The notes under the pieces: model-generated
Database searches by the model: none
What the model saw: the letters and a program-made list of their open reading frames with translations, nothing else
Told to the model about the DNA's origin: nothing
Shown: in pieces, positions 11,759 through 21,042 of the stretch
Numbering within the stretch: the stretch's first letter is position 1
Layout of the letters: every line of letters starts with the position of its first letter
Made by a program: the position numbers and the translations under genes
DNA from: Symbiodinium natans
Lineage: Eukaryota > Sar > Dinophyceae > Suessiales > Symbiodiniaceae
Direction: 5' to 3'
Assembly: GCA_905221605.1 (NCBI GenBank)
Contig: CAJNDS010002199.1
Span: forward strand, 392,501-427,500
DNA: 35,000 nucleotides

Positions 11759-13722
11759 GCTGATGCTCATGATGCGAGGCTCCGGGCACCAGGGCCGTTG
11801 CCGCTAATGCTCATGATGCGCGGTCAGGGCACCGGGGCTCGAGCCGCTGATGCTCATGATGCTTTTTTTGTTTCGGGGCCCGAGCCTCTGATGCTCACGA
11901 TGCTTTTTTTGGGTCCCACGTCGGGACCCCCAAAACCCGCCGTGTTTTCGAGGGCGCGCGCGAAACACGCGAGTTGTTCGAGGGGTTTCAGCTGATGCTC
12001 ATGATGCGCGCCCGGCAGGGGCACACGGTCCCAGCTGATGCTCAGTACGCTGTGGCTTATATGGGTCGGCGTCATGTGCTCACCCCACCTATCCCTTGGA
12101 TAGGGATCCCCTTTGCGAATCATGCCCATTCTTTGGGATATGACCGGCCCATCAGGGTGATCCTGTCACGGCCCCCCGCCCAGGGGGCTCGGGGGGGGGG
12201 GTGGGGGGGGTTGGGGGGGTGGGGGGATGGGGGGCGGATGAAAACCCAAATTTAAGACTTTCCACCCCAGCATGCCACCCAGGCCCCATGGTCCGAGAAG
12301 TCGCACGGAGCGGATTGCGGGTTCCTCTCCGGCAAAACTGTGCACCGACCCACTCCCCCCCCCCATCCCCCCCCGCATTTTGAGTTGTGCAAGGAGGGAA
12401 AGAGGGAGGTTTCACCTCCGCAAACCCATCCAACACGATGCCAAGCGTCGGCGGACTGAGAGCTGTCACGGACACTTTCATTAATCTGAATCTTCAAGAT
12501 TATTGGGACCTCAGGCGTACCCAAGGTGTGGAGGCGTGTCTAAACCGGTGGTGCCCTCCAAGGCTCTAAGGGTAGGAGAAAGGAGAGGCATGAACCACTC
12601 CATTAAGTTAGCAGAAAGAAATCGAAAAAACATCAGCACATTTTTCAACATATTTCTTCGACCATCGCCACCCTACAGCTGCCCGATTTAGCAGCCGGCC
12701 GTGGGACTAGGGGTGGGCATTTTATGGGGGTGGGCACTCCAGGAAAATAGAAGCTACAAGAATAATCCATACATAGTTTAGACGAGATAGAGAAAAAACA
12801 GAACAGAAGGAGCAACAACAACAAACAACGACACAGAGAAACAAAGCCAGAAAAGAACAAATGAAGAAAGGAAGACAGGAAGAAATGAAGAAAGGAAGAG
12901 AGGAAGAGAGGATGAAACCAATGGAGTCTCTCACACCATCGTCGCCCACCGAACCTTCGAACCACCCCGATCCGGGGCGGGCGATGACGCCCGGGGGCTC
13001 CGGCCCTCACGCCCTCCGAAAGAAAGAAAGAAAGGATGAAACCAAGTGCGCGGGGAGGGGGCACCCCGTAGAAGAAGAAGGATGAAACCAAGAAGGGAAG
13101 AAACAAAGTAAACAAAGAAACGAACAAATGCAGAAGCACAACAATATTGAATGAAAAACCAGAAGCAAAGAAAGAACAACACATTGTGGAGTGTATGAAC
13201 AATCTGAGATGCTGTAGTTCACAGCGCTTGGCGCCAGTGAACAATCAGAAATGCTGTAGTTTGCAAATGGCATTTGGAGCACGTGAACGTCTAAAGTGCT
13301 GTAATATACATGCAGCGTTATTTTGCACATGGCATTTGGAGCACGTGAACGTCTGAAATGCGGTAATTTTAACGCTACGCGACCCGCCTCGGCCCGGCCC
13401 AGCGCATCCGCGTGAGCATGGTGATTCCGCAGCGCCCAAGTCGCTGGACCCCAAGCAATAAGGGTTGGGTTGAGGGTTGAGGGTTGAGGGTTCCGGGTTT
13501 ATGGTTTATGGTTTATGGTTTGGGGTTTGGGGTTGAGGGTTTGTTTAGGGCTCAAGGTTCACGCTTTGGGGTTGAGGGTTTTTTTGGGTTTAGGGTTCGG
13601 CTTGGAGTGGTCGTAGGGTTGAAGGCGACTCTTTGGCAGGGTGGGCGGGAGGGGGGAGGTGGGGTGGGGGGTGGGGTGGAGGGGGAGGGGGGGGGGGGGG
13701 TGTGGGGGGGGGGGGGGGGGGT

Positions 13723-13759
<37 letters not shown>

Positions 13760-16222
13760 CGTTGCGAATTCCGGTTTAGGGGAGGATTTGGAGGGGTGCC
13801 TGTTCTGACAACCTTTTCACCTCCGTCCCCAACACCTTGGGCAGATTTGTGGCCGTGCTCACACCAGGTAGGGGGTAGGGGGGGCTAGAGGGGGGGGCTA
13901 GGGGGGGGGGTAGGGGGGGGGGGTTGGGGGGGGGGGTTGGGGGGGGGGGGAGGGCGGTAGGGGGGGGTGGGGGGGGGTTAGGGGGGCGGGAAAACGGGGG
14001 GCGCCCTGCTGGGATGGGCTGCAACTGCCTCTGGTCCTGGCGAGACATTCGCTTGCGGACCCTCCTCTCCTAGGGGGGGTACCCATTTGAAGCAAAAAAA
14101 GGGGGACCGAAAAGTGGCTTTGGGCTTGGGGGGAGGATTTGGAGGGGGGTGCCTGTTCTGACAACCTATACACCTTCGGCCCGAGGCCTCGGCGGATATA
14201 CATGCTATGTACCTGTGAACAATCAGACATGCTGTAATTTACAGCCTTGGGAGCCTCTGAACAAACAGAAATGCTGTGCATTACGGCGCTTGGAGCCCCG
14301 CGCGGATACAAATGCTTCCATGAAAACCGACATGTCTGGAACCAGTGATAAGTTTTTTAATCCTGATGAAGGACCCCGGTAATTTGGTCTAGAAAGTCAA
14401 AAGCCATATCGGCCCTGAGGGCACCCAGAGCCCGGAGATGCGTCTGCACCCAATTGCTACAGGGCACGTTAGGGTTTTTGGGTTTGGGATTGGGAAGGCA
14501 GCCAACCTGTGGCATGTGGTGTATCGTAGGGTTTTGAAACATCGCGCGCTCTGGTAAATGGGACATTTCTGGCGACCCGAAAAGAGAGCTCCCGCGGGCC
14601 CTGCTGCTAACTTGCGCAAGGACATCGGGGGGTTGTTTGTACGCAACAGTCGCATGCTTCAACAAACAGGACGGCGTCTTCGTCACCTTGGATGTTGCTT
14701 CACGCCGCTGTGTGCTGTCAGGCCCTTATTCAGAAGCGAAGCCTTAGATAAACTGCCCTGTTGCTTTAAAGTCCCAGCTGAAGGCGCGAAGCTTCGGGCT
14801 TGTTCTCCGGTGCATATAGATATGTATGGGAGCGCTTTAGGCCTTCAGGCTCGAACTCACCAAGGCATGGCTTGAAAAAGGAGCCCAGGGCCCACAACAG
14901 GTTCGCCACAGATCCCGTTTGCGGATGCTTCTTGCATTAGTTGTGCGTAGCGTTGCTGCGCATGCCAATTGCCTCCCCCATGAATCTACGCCTGAAGCAA
15001 CCCGTAAAAGCAAGTCCCCCAGCGCACAAAGGCCATCCGGCAGGGAGTGCTATGTGTTGGACTCCGTGGGCTTGATTCAGGCACGCTACAGATGTTTTGA
15101 GCGGGTGCATGGTGCAGTATTGATATCATTGTCGTGTCTGCGCTGCTACAGTTGTCAGGGCCTGCCGATCAATGTGTGTGCTGTGCTTACTGGGTGCGAA
15201 TAGCCATGTCCTGGCATGCTAGAATAGGCAATTTATAGGCCAAGTGTCCAATGCTCCCAGGTGAAGCTATACAGGCCACCATGCAGGACTGCGCAGCACT
15301 TGTCCGTGCTGGGCTATGCTGCTACATGTACTGGACGCTGCTCTCAGGAGATGCACGATGCAGATGTGGTTCTGCACGTGCGCGACATCGCGCACCCTGC
15401 ACGGGAGGCATGCCGAGCCTCGCTGCTTTTTGACTACTGCACACATTGAAGCTTTTCTGCAGCACCGGAGGCAAATTGGGCCAAGCTCTGTGATGCAAGC
15501 AAATTTCAAGCAGTTTAAGGGCACAATCGCAGAATCCCAGCAGGATCGTTGGGAGTTGGTTCGCGAGATGCTTGCCGATGCCCACATTGACGAAGAGAGG
15601 GTCGTGGAGGCATGCGTGTTGCGCCTGACATGACCTTGACCAAGTTTGTGGCCATTCAACCTGAGTTTACCTCTTTGCAGGTTTGGAACAAAGCTGACCT
15701 TATCGCGGAGAAAGAGGCTTCCAGTAGGCTGAATCTCGTCGATGAGGATTTCCAGAGCTGCGAGCGCGTTGCAAGGTTCGCCGCCTTCACTATTTGCGTC
15801 AGCAGAAGGCAGACGCGAAAGCGCAAGCAAACTTCAAGAGCTATGAAGTGATATAAAGAGTTCTAAAGAGCCATGAAGCGCTCTGAGGAGCTATGAGGAG
15901 CTTGAAGTTGAAGTTTTTCGAAGTTGTTGAAAGTTGTTCTGATTTGATTCGTCCAGGATTCGACACCAGTTTTCACGGTCAGTGCCTTGACAGGTGCTGG
16001 TTTTTGTGAGTGTGTGCTTGGTTTATGCCACTTGCCATTCCGATTGCTCATGGCATTTCCTGGCAAAGCACCCGCGAAGGTGCTGGATTCCCTGCACTTC
16101 TGAGTGGCCTGCAGACGATTTTGGAGGAGCCGCTGTGCACACCTCTGCATACTGAAGTCGTGCGGCACCTTTCTATGAGTCCACAATCATTCACAACAAT
16201 CCATGCCTCGTCCTGGAAGTAG
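10009..16222 (+). CDS. HflX/GTPBP6-family GTPase, multi-exon, 5' end not found
   Basis: HflX-type GTPases bind ribosomes; eukaryotic copies (GTPBP6) act in organelles. Inferred exons: 10009-10141, 10281-10429, 10964-11030, 11347-11381, 11465-11508, 14901-14933, 15032-15080, 15245-15286 (tentative), 15348-15407, 15544-15609, 15681-15767, 15957-15993 and 16080 to a stop at 16222. Motifs in order: N-domain ENVEAMDRF and RRARICFALA; basic linker LEEIARLQSTRSSRRRR; G1 LVGYTNVGKSA; NRLTSSDLLVKDM; G2 FATDPV (FATLDP usual); LPSGRECYVLDSVGLIQ with G3 DSVG; DADVVLHVRDIAHPARE; G4 VWNKADL; G5 VSALTG, then AGFPALLSGLQTILEE. All listed joins keep phase except across 10429-10964, where an exon carrying the GxGE-type segment is missing. 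Donors: GT x5, GC x6, GA x1. Only the final codons before the stop are doubtful. Confidence 0.88.
11684..11755. repeat. poly-G tract
   Basis: About 72 bases of almost pure G, broken by two short A interruptions. Potential G-quadruplex; the length may be unreliable in the assembly. Confidence 0.95.
11757..12052 (+). repeat. degenerate tandem array with GCTGATGCTCATGATGC core
   Basis: The core GCTGATGCTCATGATGC or close variants recur near 11759, 11802, 11849, 11887, 11992 and 12031, with GC-rich spacers of variable length (about 25-90 nt). Two consecutive spacers carry a T7 run after the core. It lies directly downstream of the poly-G tract. Confidence 0.8.
12188..12235. repeat. poly-G/T-rich tract
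   Basis: Runs of G separated by single T, A or C bases. Same low-complexity class as the other poly-G tracts in this intron. Confidence 0.9.
12780..13140 (+). repeat. purine-rich low-complexity block with a GGATGAAACCAA repeat
   Basis: AAGAAAGGAAGA-like sequence on the + strand, with a (GAAA)n run near 13016-13035. The 12-mer GGATGAAACCAA occurs three times, near 12910, 13035 and 13080. Hydrophobic frames on the minus strand here are artefacts of poly-pyrimidine. Confidence 0.8.
13190..13375 (+). repeat. 42-62 nt interspersed repeat, cluster 1 (4 units)
   Basis: Units share a head resembling TGAACAATCAGAAATGCTGTA and a tail resembling GCATTTGGAGCACG. Heads begin near 13195, 13239, 13281 and 13346. 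Two more units of the same family lie at 14213-14300. Confidence 0.75.
13457..13612 (+). repeat. telomere-like degenerate 7-mer repeats
   Basis: Arrays of GGGTTGA (x3), GGTTTAT (x3) and GGTTTGG/GGGTTGA, with one exact GGGTTTAGGG. All are one or two changes from the TTTAGGG telomere repeat type. A further short patch, GTTAGGGTTTTTGGGTTTGG, lies near 14467. The array leads directly into poly-G. Confidence 0.75.
13644..14000. repeat. poly-G tracts and TAGGGGG-rich sequence
   Basis: Nearly pure G from about 13644 to 13758. A 100-base unique piece follows, then a second G-rich block (13870-14000) with T, A or C spaced every 5-12 bases. The minus-strand poly-proline frames are not genes. Confidence 0.95.
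14213..14300 (+). repeat. 42-62 nt interspersed repeat, cluster 2 (2 units)
   Basis: Two units, starting GTGAACAATCAGACATGCTG and TCTGAACAAACAGAAATGCT, each end in a (G)CTTGGAGCC- or CTTGGGAGCC-like tail. They match the family at 13190-13375. Confidence 0.75.
15994..16079 (+). mobile_element. 86-nt intron with 9-nt direct repeats at its ends (introner-like)
   Basis: AGGTGCTGG occurs at 15992-16000, spanning the donor, and at 16078-16086, spanning the acceptor. The splice position is therefore ambiguous while the encoded VSALTGAGFP is not. Just inside the ends, GGTGCT is mirrored by AGCACC near 16067-16073. Direct repeats at both splice sites plus short inverted ends is the pattern known for introners (intron-generating DNA elements) in several protists. 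Confidence 0.45.
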
Positions 16223-19068
16223 CATCTTCGAGAGGGATACTGTCAGAGTGTGGCCGTTTCCATTTGTTTTCTCCCAGCTTCGGATTGTTGCCGGTGTCGC
16301 CCTTCGGGAGCGGATTGTTGGTCCAAAACTGAACCCTGTTTTACCGTCTTCATCGTGTGTGTCCGGCGCGTGCAATCTCAAAAGTTGCCAAAAGGTGCCC
16401 CGTTGTCTTCAGGTTCGTGCGAGTGGGGTGATCCTCGACACATCTGTCTATCGTTTTTACCACTCTATGCCGTGCCGTCCGCGCGGCATCTGGAGGGCAT
16501 TGCGCAGCGCATCTGCATTGTATACGCTTTCCGGCTCATGTCTGGTACAGTAACATCAAGGATCCACGTTGCTTGTTCCGTATGCGCCACACATGCAGGA
16601 AGTGGCCGTCAAAGCCGTGCCTTGCTCTCTGGATCGTTCTCAGACTTCTCAGGTGTTGTCAGCGTTTGCGACCTTGACCAAAGGCCCGGTCTTCAGTCCT
16701 CGTCCGCGATTCAGGCTGGAGCTGTTTTCGAACGAAGTGTGCGTTGACTGGCAGAGACTGGCTGCAACATGGAAATAATGATGGTGAAGAGGTGCCCCAG
16801 AGTGGATGGTGTACTGCTGCGCTCTCAAAGGGCCGCGTTTGCTGCGATTCAGAAACTAGCTGCGATTCAGGAAGCCAGGACGTAGGAAGCGATGTTTCAG
16901 GGAAACTGGAAAATACATACTGGGAAGGTGGCGGGGGGTGGTTGCGGGTGGCTTGGGGGTGGGAGTGGGCGTGGGCGTGGGGTGGTGGAGGCTGAGTGGT
17001 GTTTCCGGAATCAAGCCGTTTCCTGAAACGCCAGATGTCCACAATGTTCGAATCTCCAGTTTCCCGGATCGCATCTTCCCAGTTTCTGAATCCGCTCTGT
17101 TGGTTTCCCGAATCCGAGTTTTGACTTCTTCCCGCTTGAGGGGCCTGTCAGACGACGGCATACTCGCAGGTGGACGGTTCTTTCAGCTTCTTTCTGGAAA
17201 GGACTCAGCTTGTGACATCTTTCGACAGTGCTGTGATGCTAAGGTTCGATTGCCGCAAGGTTTGTCCAAGAGCCAGGCAGATGCTGGGCCCGTGCATACT
17301 GGGTGCTCATTGCATCTATTTGGGAGGCCGTTCATGGTGGCAGCGTGCAGGCAATCTTGAATCTGTAGGAGCCTATGAGATTGAGGGTTGTGTCGTGTTG
17401 AGGATCTCCTTTCACAAACCGTTGCCCAATTTGCCCGCCATCGCCACATTCAGGGCCTCTGACCAACCACGCCTCCCCACACCTTTCCCAACCGAAGAAC
17501 ACCGGCTGAATCTGATGGACGTGCGCGACTACCCCCTGGTCTGAGAGATGCATACAGTACTCACTCAATCGGCTATGCATCCTTAGCAGCAGAGTCGTGT
17601 GCTGCAGGCTTCCGACCTGTGGGCATTTCTCCACAGCAGCTCAGCGACCCAGCCGCAGACTTCTGCAGACACTCGCAATAGCGCAGAGGCAGTAAGGTTG
17701 GACTTGCTTTTCATGAGTTTTTAATGTGCGTATTTATCCCCCCCTCTTTCTTCAAAGCTCTCCCCTCCCCGCAAGGTTCATGGGAAGGTGGTCCGGAAAA
17801 CTTGTCTTGATTCTATTGACTTTGGAGTTGCGGATCCCCTTTCAGCCAGCGAGCTCGTCTTTATGTGGACCTTCCTAAGGAAGTGCAGCTTATCTGCAGC
17901 TGTCGTAAGATAAATGGCGAGCAAGGTGGCAGATGCGACAGTTCGCACAGATGAGGCCAGATGCAGCAATCTTTGCTGAGTAGCTCCTGTAGTTGGCTTC
18001 TTGTGATTTCATGGCTTGTCTGTGGCAGGCCACAGGAGAAGTTATGGTCAGAGTCCGCATGAGTGAATCGGCAAAAGCCAGGCTTCGCGCTGTTTTTCCG
18101 TCTCAGCCCGCTTGGGTACGATGTCGTCTGCCTGCAGGTTTTTGCAGCAGTTTGGATCTGGCTTCCTGTCCTGAAGGGTTGTGCAGCAAGCTTAGCTCAC
18201 TGGATCCACTGCTCTGATGCTGCGTGGCATGCGACACGTGGCAAGCTCAGGCGACTTCTTCGATGGCTTTCCGACCGGCAACGCCGGCAGGCACTTGCCA
18301 AAGCAGCCTGGAAATATGTCCTGGACATTCGGAGATATTCGGAGATACCGGCGAACTGAAGCCGGCTCAGATTCGGGCAATATAGAGAGTGTCGTGACCA
18401 TCGTGACCTCCGAGGCGCACACAAGACAGAAGTACTGCGAATCAATGCGAACGCACATCTGATGAGACCTTGCAGTCAAGTTACTGAGTGGTCGAGAAGA
18501 CCTGAGCGGTCTTTGCTGACGCCGCACGTCGAGCCTTGCATCCTAACCCTGGACGTTGTGATGACAGCCACACGAGAGCATGCCGGGGCGTGCAGCGGGC
18601 CAGCGCACGCTGGGCCAAGTTCGGTCGAACCTTTGGAGGAACCATGGCCTCGGTCAGACCATCACCTCAGTCTGAGACTTTCTACAAGATTTGGTGTTCA
18701 AGCGGGACCGCTTCGTGCGACTGCAGTCCGATCAGTGCTTGGACATACGGTCTGTGCTCTCAGCTGTAGTCCCCCTTGTGGCTAGATCCCGATGTCGCAT
18801 TGTGTTTTTGTTAGGGTGTGCCGAAAGGGCGACAGAATGCTTGAGACGAAAACAATGTGAAATGGCACCGTGGCACCAGGCAGTTGCAGCACAAGGGTTG
18901 GTGCTTTCCGGGTTCATGGAAACTCTTCAGCTCTCATCTCAATTCGCCGGCTTCGAGGGATTTGCAAGCTGATCCTAGCCGAGTCATGGGACTGCAGGGC
19001 AGCCAGATGCCGAAGGCTGAGCCGCTGGAGGGCATCGAAGGGCATACAAAATCCATCTCTTGCGAGCG
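16223..19068. other. intergenic or unassigned region with coding-like frames
   Basis: Frames with coding-like composition occur at 16569-16778 (LVPYAPHMQEVAVKAVPCSL...VCVDWQRLAATWK), 17380-17544 and 18691-18972, but I recognise no family and could not chain them. Around 16848-17115 the motif GTTTCCNGAATC and its inverse GATTCAGGAAGC recur in degenerate form. A GT/G-rich run lies at 16935-16995. Confidence 0.3.
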
Positions 19069-19947
19069 ATGCAAGCCCCGCCCACTTTGCTGGCAGCATG
19101 TTTCCACATTTGGCAATTTCTGTTAGCCCTTGGTCGTGCACATCTGCTCTCCACTGACGATTGTCCCGTGCCTGTCAAAGCCATCATTGTGGATTCCACT
19201 GGCACAGATACACTGAGTTTCGGACCTTCCCGAAATGATTGCCAAGAAAGGTTAGCTACTTGCAGTGTCTCTTGGATTTCGTACGAGCTGGTTCAGGCGA
19301 ATCATGATGTGCCTGCAGAGAATGCCGCAGATGGGGCACTGCTTTCAAGAGATTTTGTTTTGACTGATGCGCTGAAGTGGGTGCCTTTTGCTGGACGCAG
19401 CGGCCGCATTGCTTTCCTCGAGAGAATTCTTCCGATGCCCCGCATGGAGAACGAAAGGCTTGATTCCATTCTGGCTGCCAAGGACCTGCTGGTATCCGTG
19501 CTGCTACCCCGGAAGACTTCGGTGGCATGGGCGGACATGCAAACTAGAATTATTGCAGAACAGGTCATGGCGGTCTTGCCAGATCACACGTTTGTTGACG
19601 ATGGGTTAGCGGCGACATATGAGCAGGCGTTCGAACCATACCGCTTTTCTTTAATAGTAGACGATAACAACGACACGGTGTCGCAAGCACTCATTCATTG
19701 CATCGGCTGGGGGACGATACCTCTATTTAATGGTTTCTCGCACATTGTTGCGATGTTGCCAAGAGTTGTTGTGCCGTGGGACAGAGCAGCCTTCCGGGTT
19801 GAGACACTGCTCACGTTCCTACCCTCGATTAATCACGGCGTGGCAGCGCTGTGGCAGCAGCATCGGCTCATCCAGGACCGGAGTGATCTGAGTGATCTGA
19901 GTGATCTAGTCTACAGTGCGAGGGCTGGAGAGTTCAGAGGCCACTGA
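19069..19947 (+). CDS. GT10-like (fucosyltransferase-like) exon with signal anchor
   Basis: I chose the ATG at 19069, 48 nt after an in-frame TGA. It is followed by a hydrophobic segment (LLAACFHIWQFLLALG, residues 7-22), fitting a Golgi type II anchor or signal peptide. The lumenal part has SRNDC, then W(I)SYEL, and near the end EPYRFSLIVDDNNDTVSQAL with GWGTIPLFNG. This last pair resembles the GT10 donor-site motif (YKF.L.FEN....V..AL..GT.P...G). Known GT10 enzymes transfer fucose from GDP-fucose onto GlcNAc. The acidic FEN motif is replaced by VDDNN, so activity is uncertain; a GT47-like fold is an alternative. The reading frame ends TGA at 19945-19947, but the exon may splice earlier: tandem AGTGATCTG units at 19882-19908 and several GT/GC/GA dinucleotides in phase 0 offer donors towards the GT31 exon. 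Confidence 0.55.
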   Translation: MQAPPTLLAACFHIWQFLLALGRAHLLSTDDCPVPVKAIIVDSTGTDTLSFGPSRNDCQERLATCSVSWISYELVQANHDVPAENAADGALLSRDFVLTDALKWVPFAGRSGRIAFLERILPMPRMENERLDSILAAKDLLVSVLLPRKTSVAWADMQTRIIAEQVMAVLPDHTFVDDGLAATYEQAFEPYRFSLIVDDNNDTVSQALIHCIGWGTIPLFNGFSHIVAMLPRVVVPWDRAAFRVETLLTFLPSINHGVAALWQQHRLIQDRSDLSDLSDLVYSARAGEFRGH

Positions 19948-20187
19948 TTTCCTCAATTTCATATAATTTCATTTGCTTGCGAATTTCGGTTCAGCAGAAT
20001 GGCCACTGGTTTTCTTACTCGAAGCATCTTCGTAGCAGGTAGCCGAGAGCAGGAGCAGCTGCTAACGCCTCTAGCGGTTCGAGCTGGGTGCAGATTCGCT
20101 TGAATGTTGGCTGGGACTGCACCGGAATTGCTACTAACATGGCCTAAGGCCCAGCTATACAAGGAGTTCTGTTCTGGTTGTGTCTTC

Positions 20188-20835
20188 GGGCTGGGTGGTT
20201 GGCCTGGCTGGCCTCCGTCTAAACAAGAAGAATTCTCAAAATCAGCGTTGGTTTCCTAATTTCCTCTTTTGGGCGGAGTATGGGGGCTGGTTGGCTGCTC
20301 GGCTTGACTGGCCTCTGCTAAACAAAAGAGAAAATTAAGAGAATCAGCACTGGTTTTCTTGATTTCCCTCTTCTGCTGGAGTCTTGGCATCAGAAATTAT
20401 TCAGGAATTTCTGGCGGATGCCTGGAAGTGAGCACAGGTACTGGATTTTCTTGGATCGGTGTTGCGCTGTTTCCGGCCTCCGCCCGAAGAGGAAATCAAG
20501 AAACCGGTATTGACTTTCTGAATTTCCTTCGGTTTAGACAGACCCGCCACAAGCCAAGCAGCCGGCTCGCCCCAAAACTCCACCTGAACAGTAAATTCAG
20601 AAAACCAGTGCTGACTTTCTTAGTTTCTTGTTTAAACAGAAGCCAGCCAAGCCGAGAGCAGCCAGCCCGTTAGTAGCCTTTTTGAAGCGTTTCGGTCCAA
20701 GAGTCAGGCAAATCTGCTATTAGCCACCCCAGAGCCGGGTTGCCTTCCATCGAGAATGAGCCAAATCTGCTACTACTGCCAAGCAGCCAGCCCCAAGACT
20801 CTACAAACAGAAGCCAGCCAAGCCAGCCAGCTAGC
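20188..20835. repeat. multi-copy inverted repeat (fold-back) of a ~75-nt unit
   Basis: Two direct copies (about 20188-20265 and 20285-20358) face two inverted copies (about 20498-20565 and 20600-20667); part of another inverted copy lies at 20785-20835. The best pair is 20285-20358 against 20600-20667. It shares GGCTGG...GCTCGGCTTG and an identical 15-mer, TCAGCACTGGTTTTC, on the inner side. The block lies between the GT10-like and GT31 exons and probably in one intron. It may be a MITE-like element or a nested duplication. Confidence 0.7.
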
Positions 20836-21042
20836 CCACTTTCCAGGATCAGCTTTTGTACCGGTACAGCCGCGGGTTCAATGCTTCCTTGCGGGCAGCC
20901 GCCTGCCATTTGTGCTCTTATAAGCAGGCCCACCTCGAGGACGTACTTTGAAGTTTGCATGTCCGGAAGCCAAGCAATCTTATGTTGACTAAGTTGCTTA
21001 TGGTAACTGTTGTGTGTTTCTTCTTTGCCTGGACACGCTTAG

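Larger units (their letters stand above)
11509..14900. other. 3.4-kb repeat-filled intron of the HflX-type gene
   Basis: It separates GKSA...LVKDM (exon ending 11508) from FATDPV (exon starting 14901). The inferred donor is GCGCAC and the acceptor ...CACAACAG. It is at least ten times longer than every other intron resolved in this gene. It carries the repeats listed separately below. Proline-rich frames on the minus strand are artefacts of poly-G. Confidence 0.65.

Noticed and set aside
11420-11789. proline-rich minus-strand proteins
   Set aside because: Produced by poly-G on the + strand; the same holds at 12152-12481 and 13776-14311. There is no conserved sequence outside the homopolymer.
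11757-12052. C/D-box snoRNA cluster
   Set aside because: TGATG and CTGA words occur in each unit, but C-to-D spacing is too short and irregular and no terminal stems are seen.
12645-13244. 199-codon hydrophobic minus-strand frame suggesting a membrane protein
   Set aside because: The hydrophobicity comes from the poly-pyrimidine complement of a purine-rich low-complexity block inside the HflX-gene intron.
11757-14300. CRISPR array
   Set aside because: Repeat units vary in sequence and spacer length, the setting is eukaryotic, and no cas genes are present.
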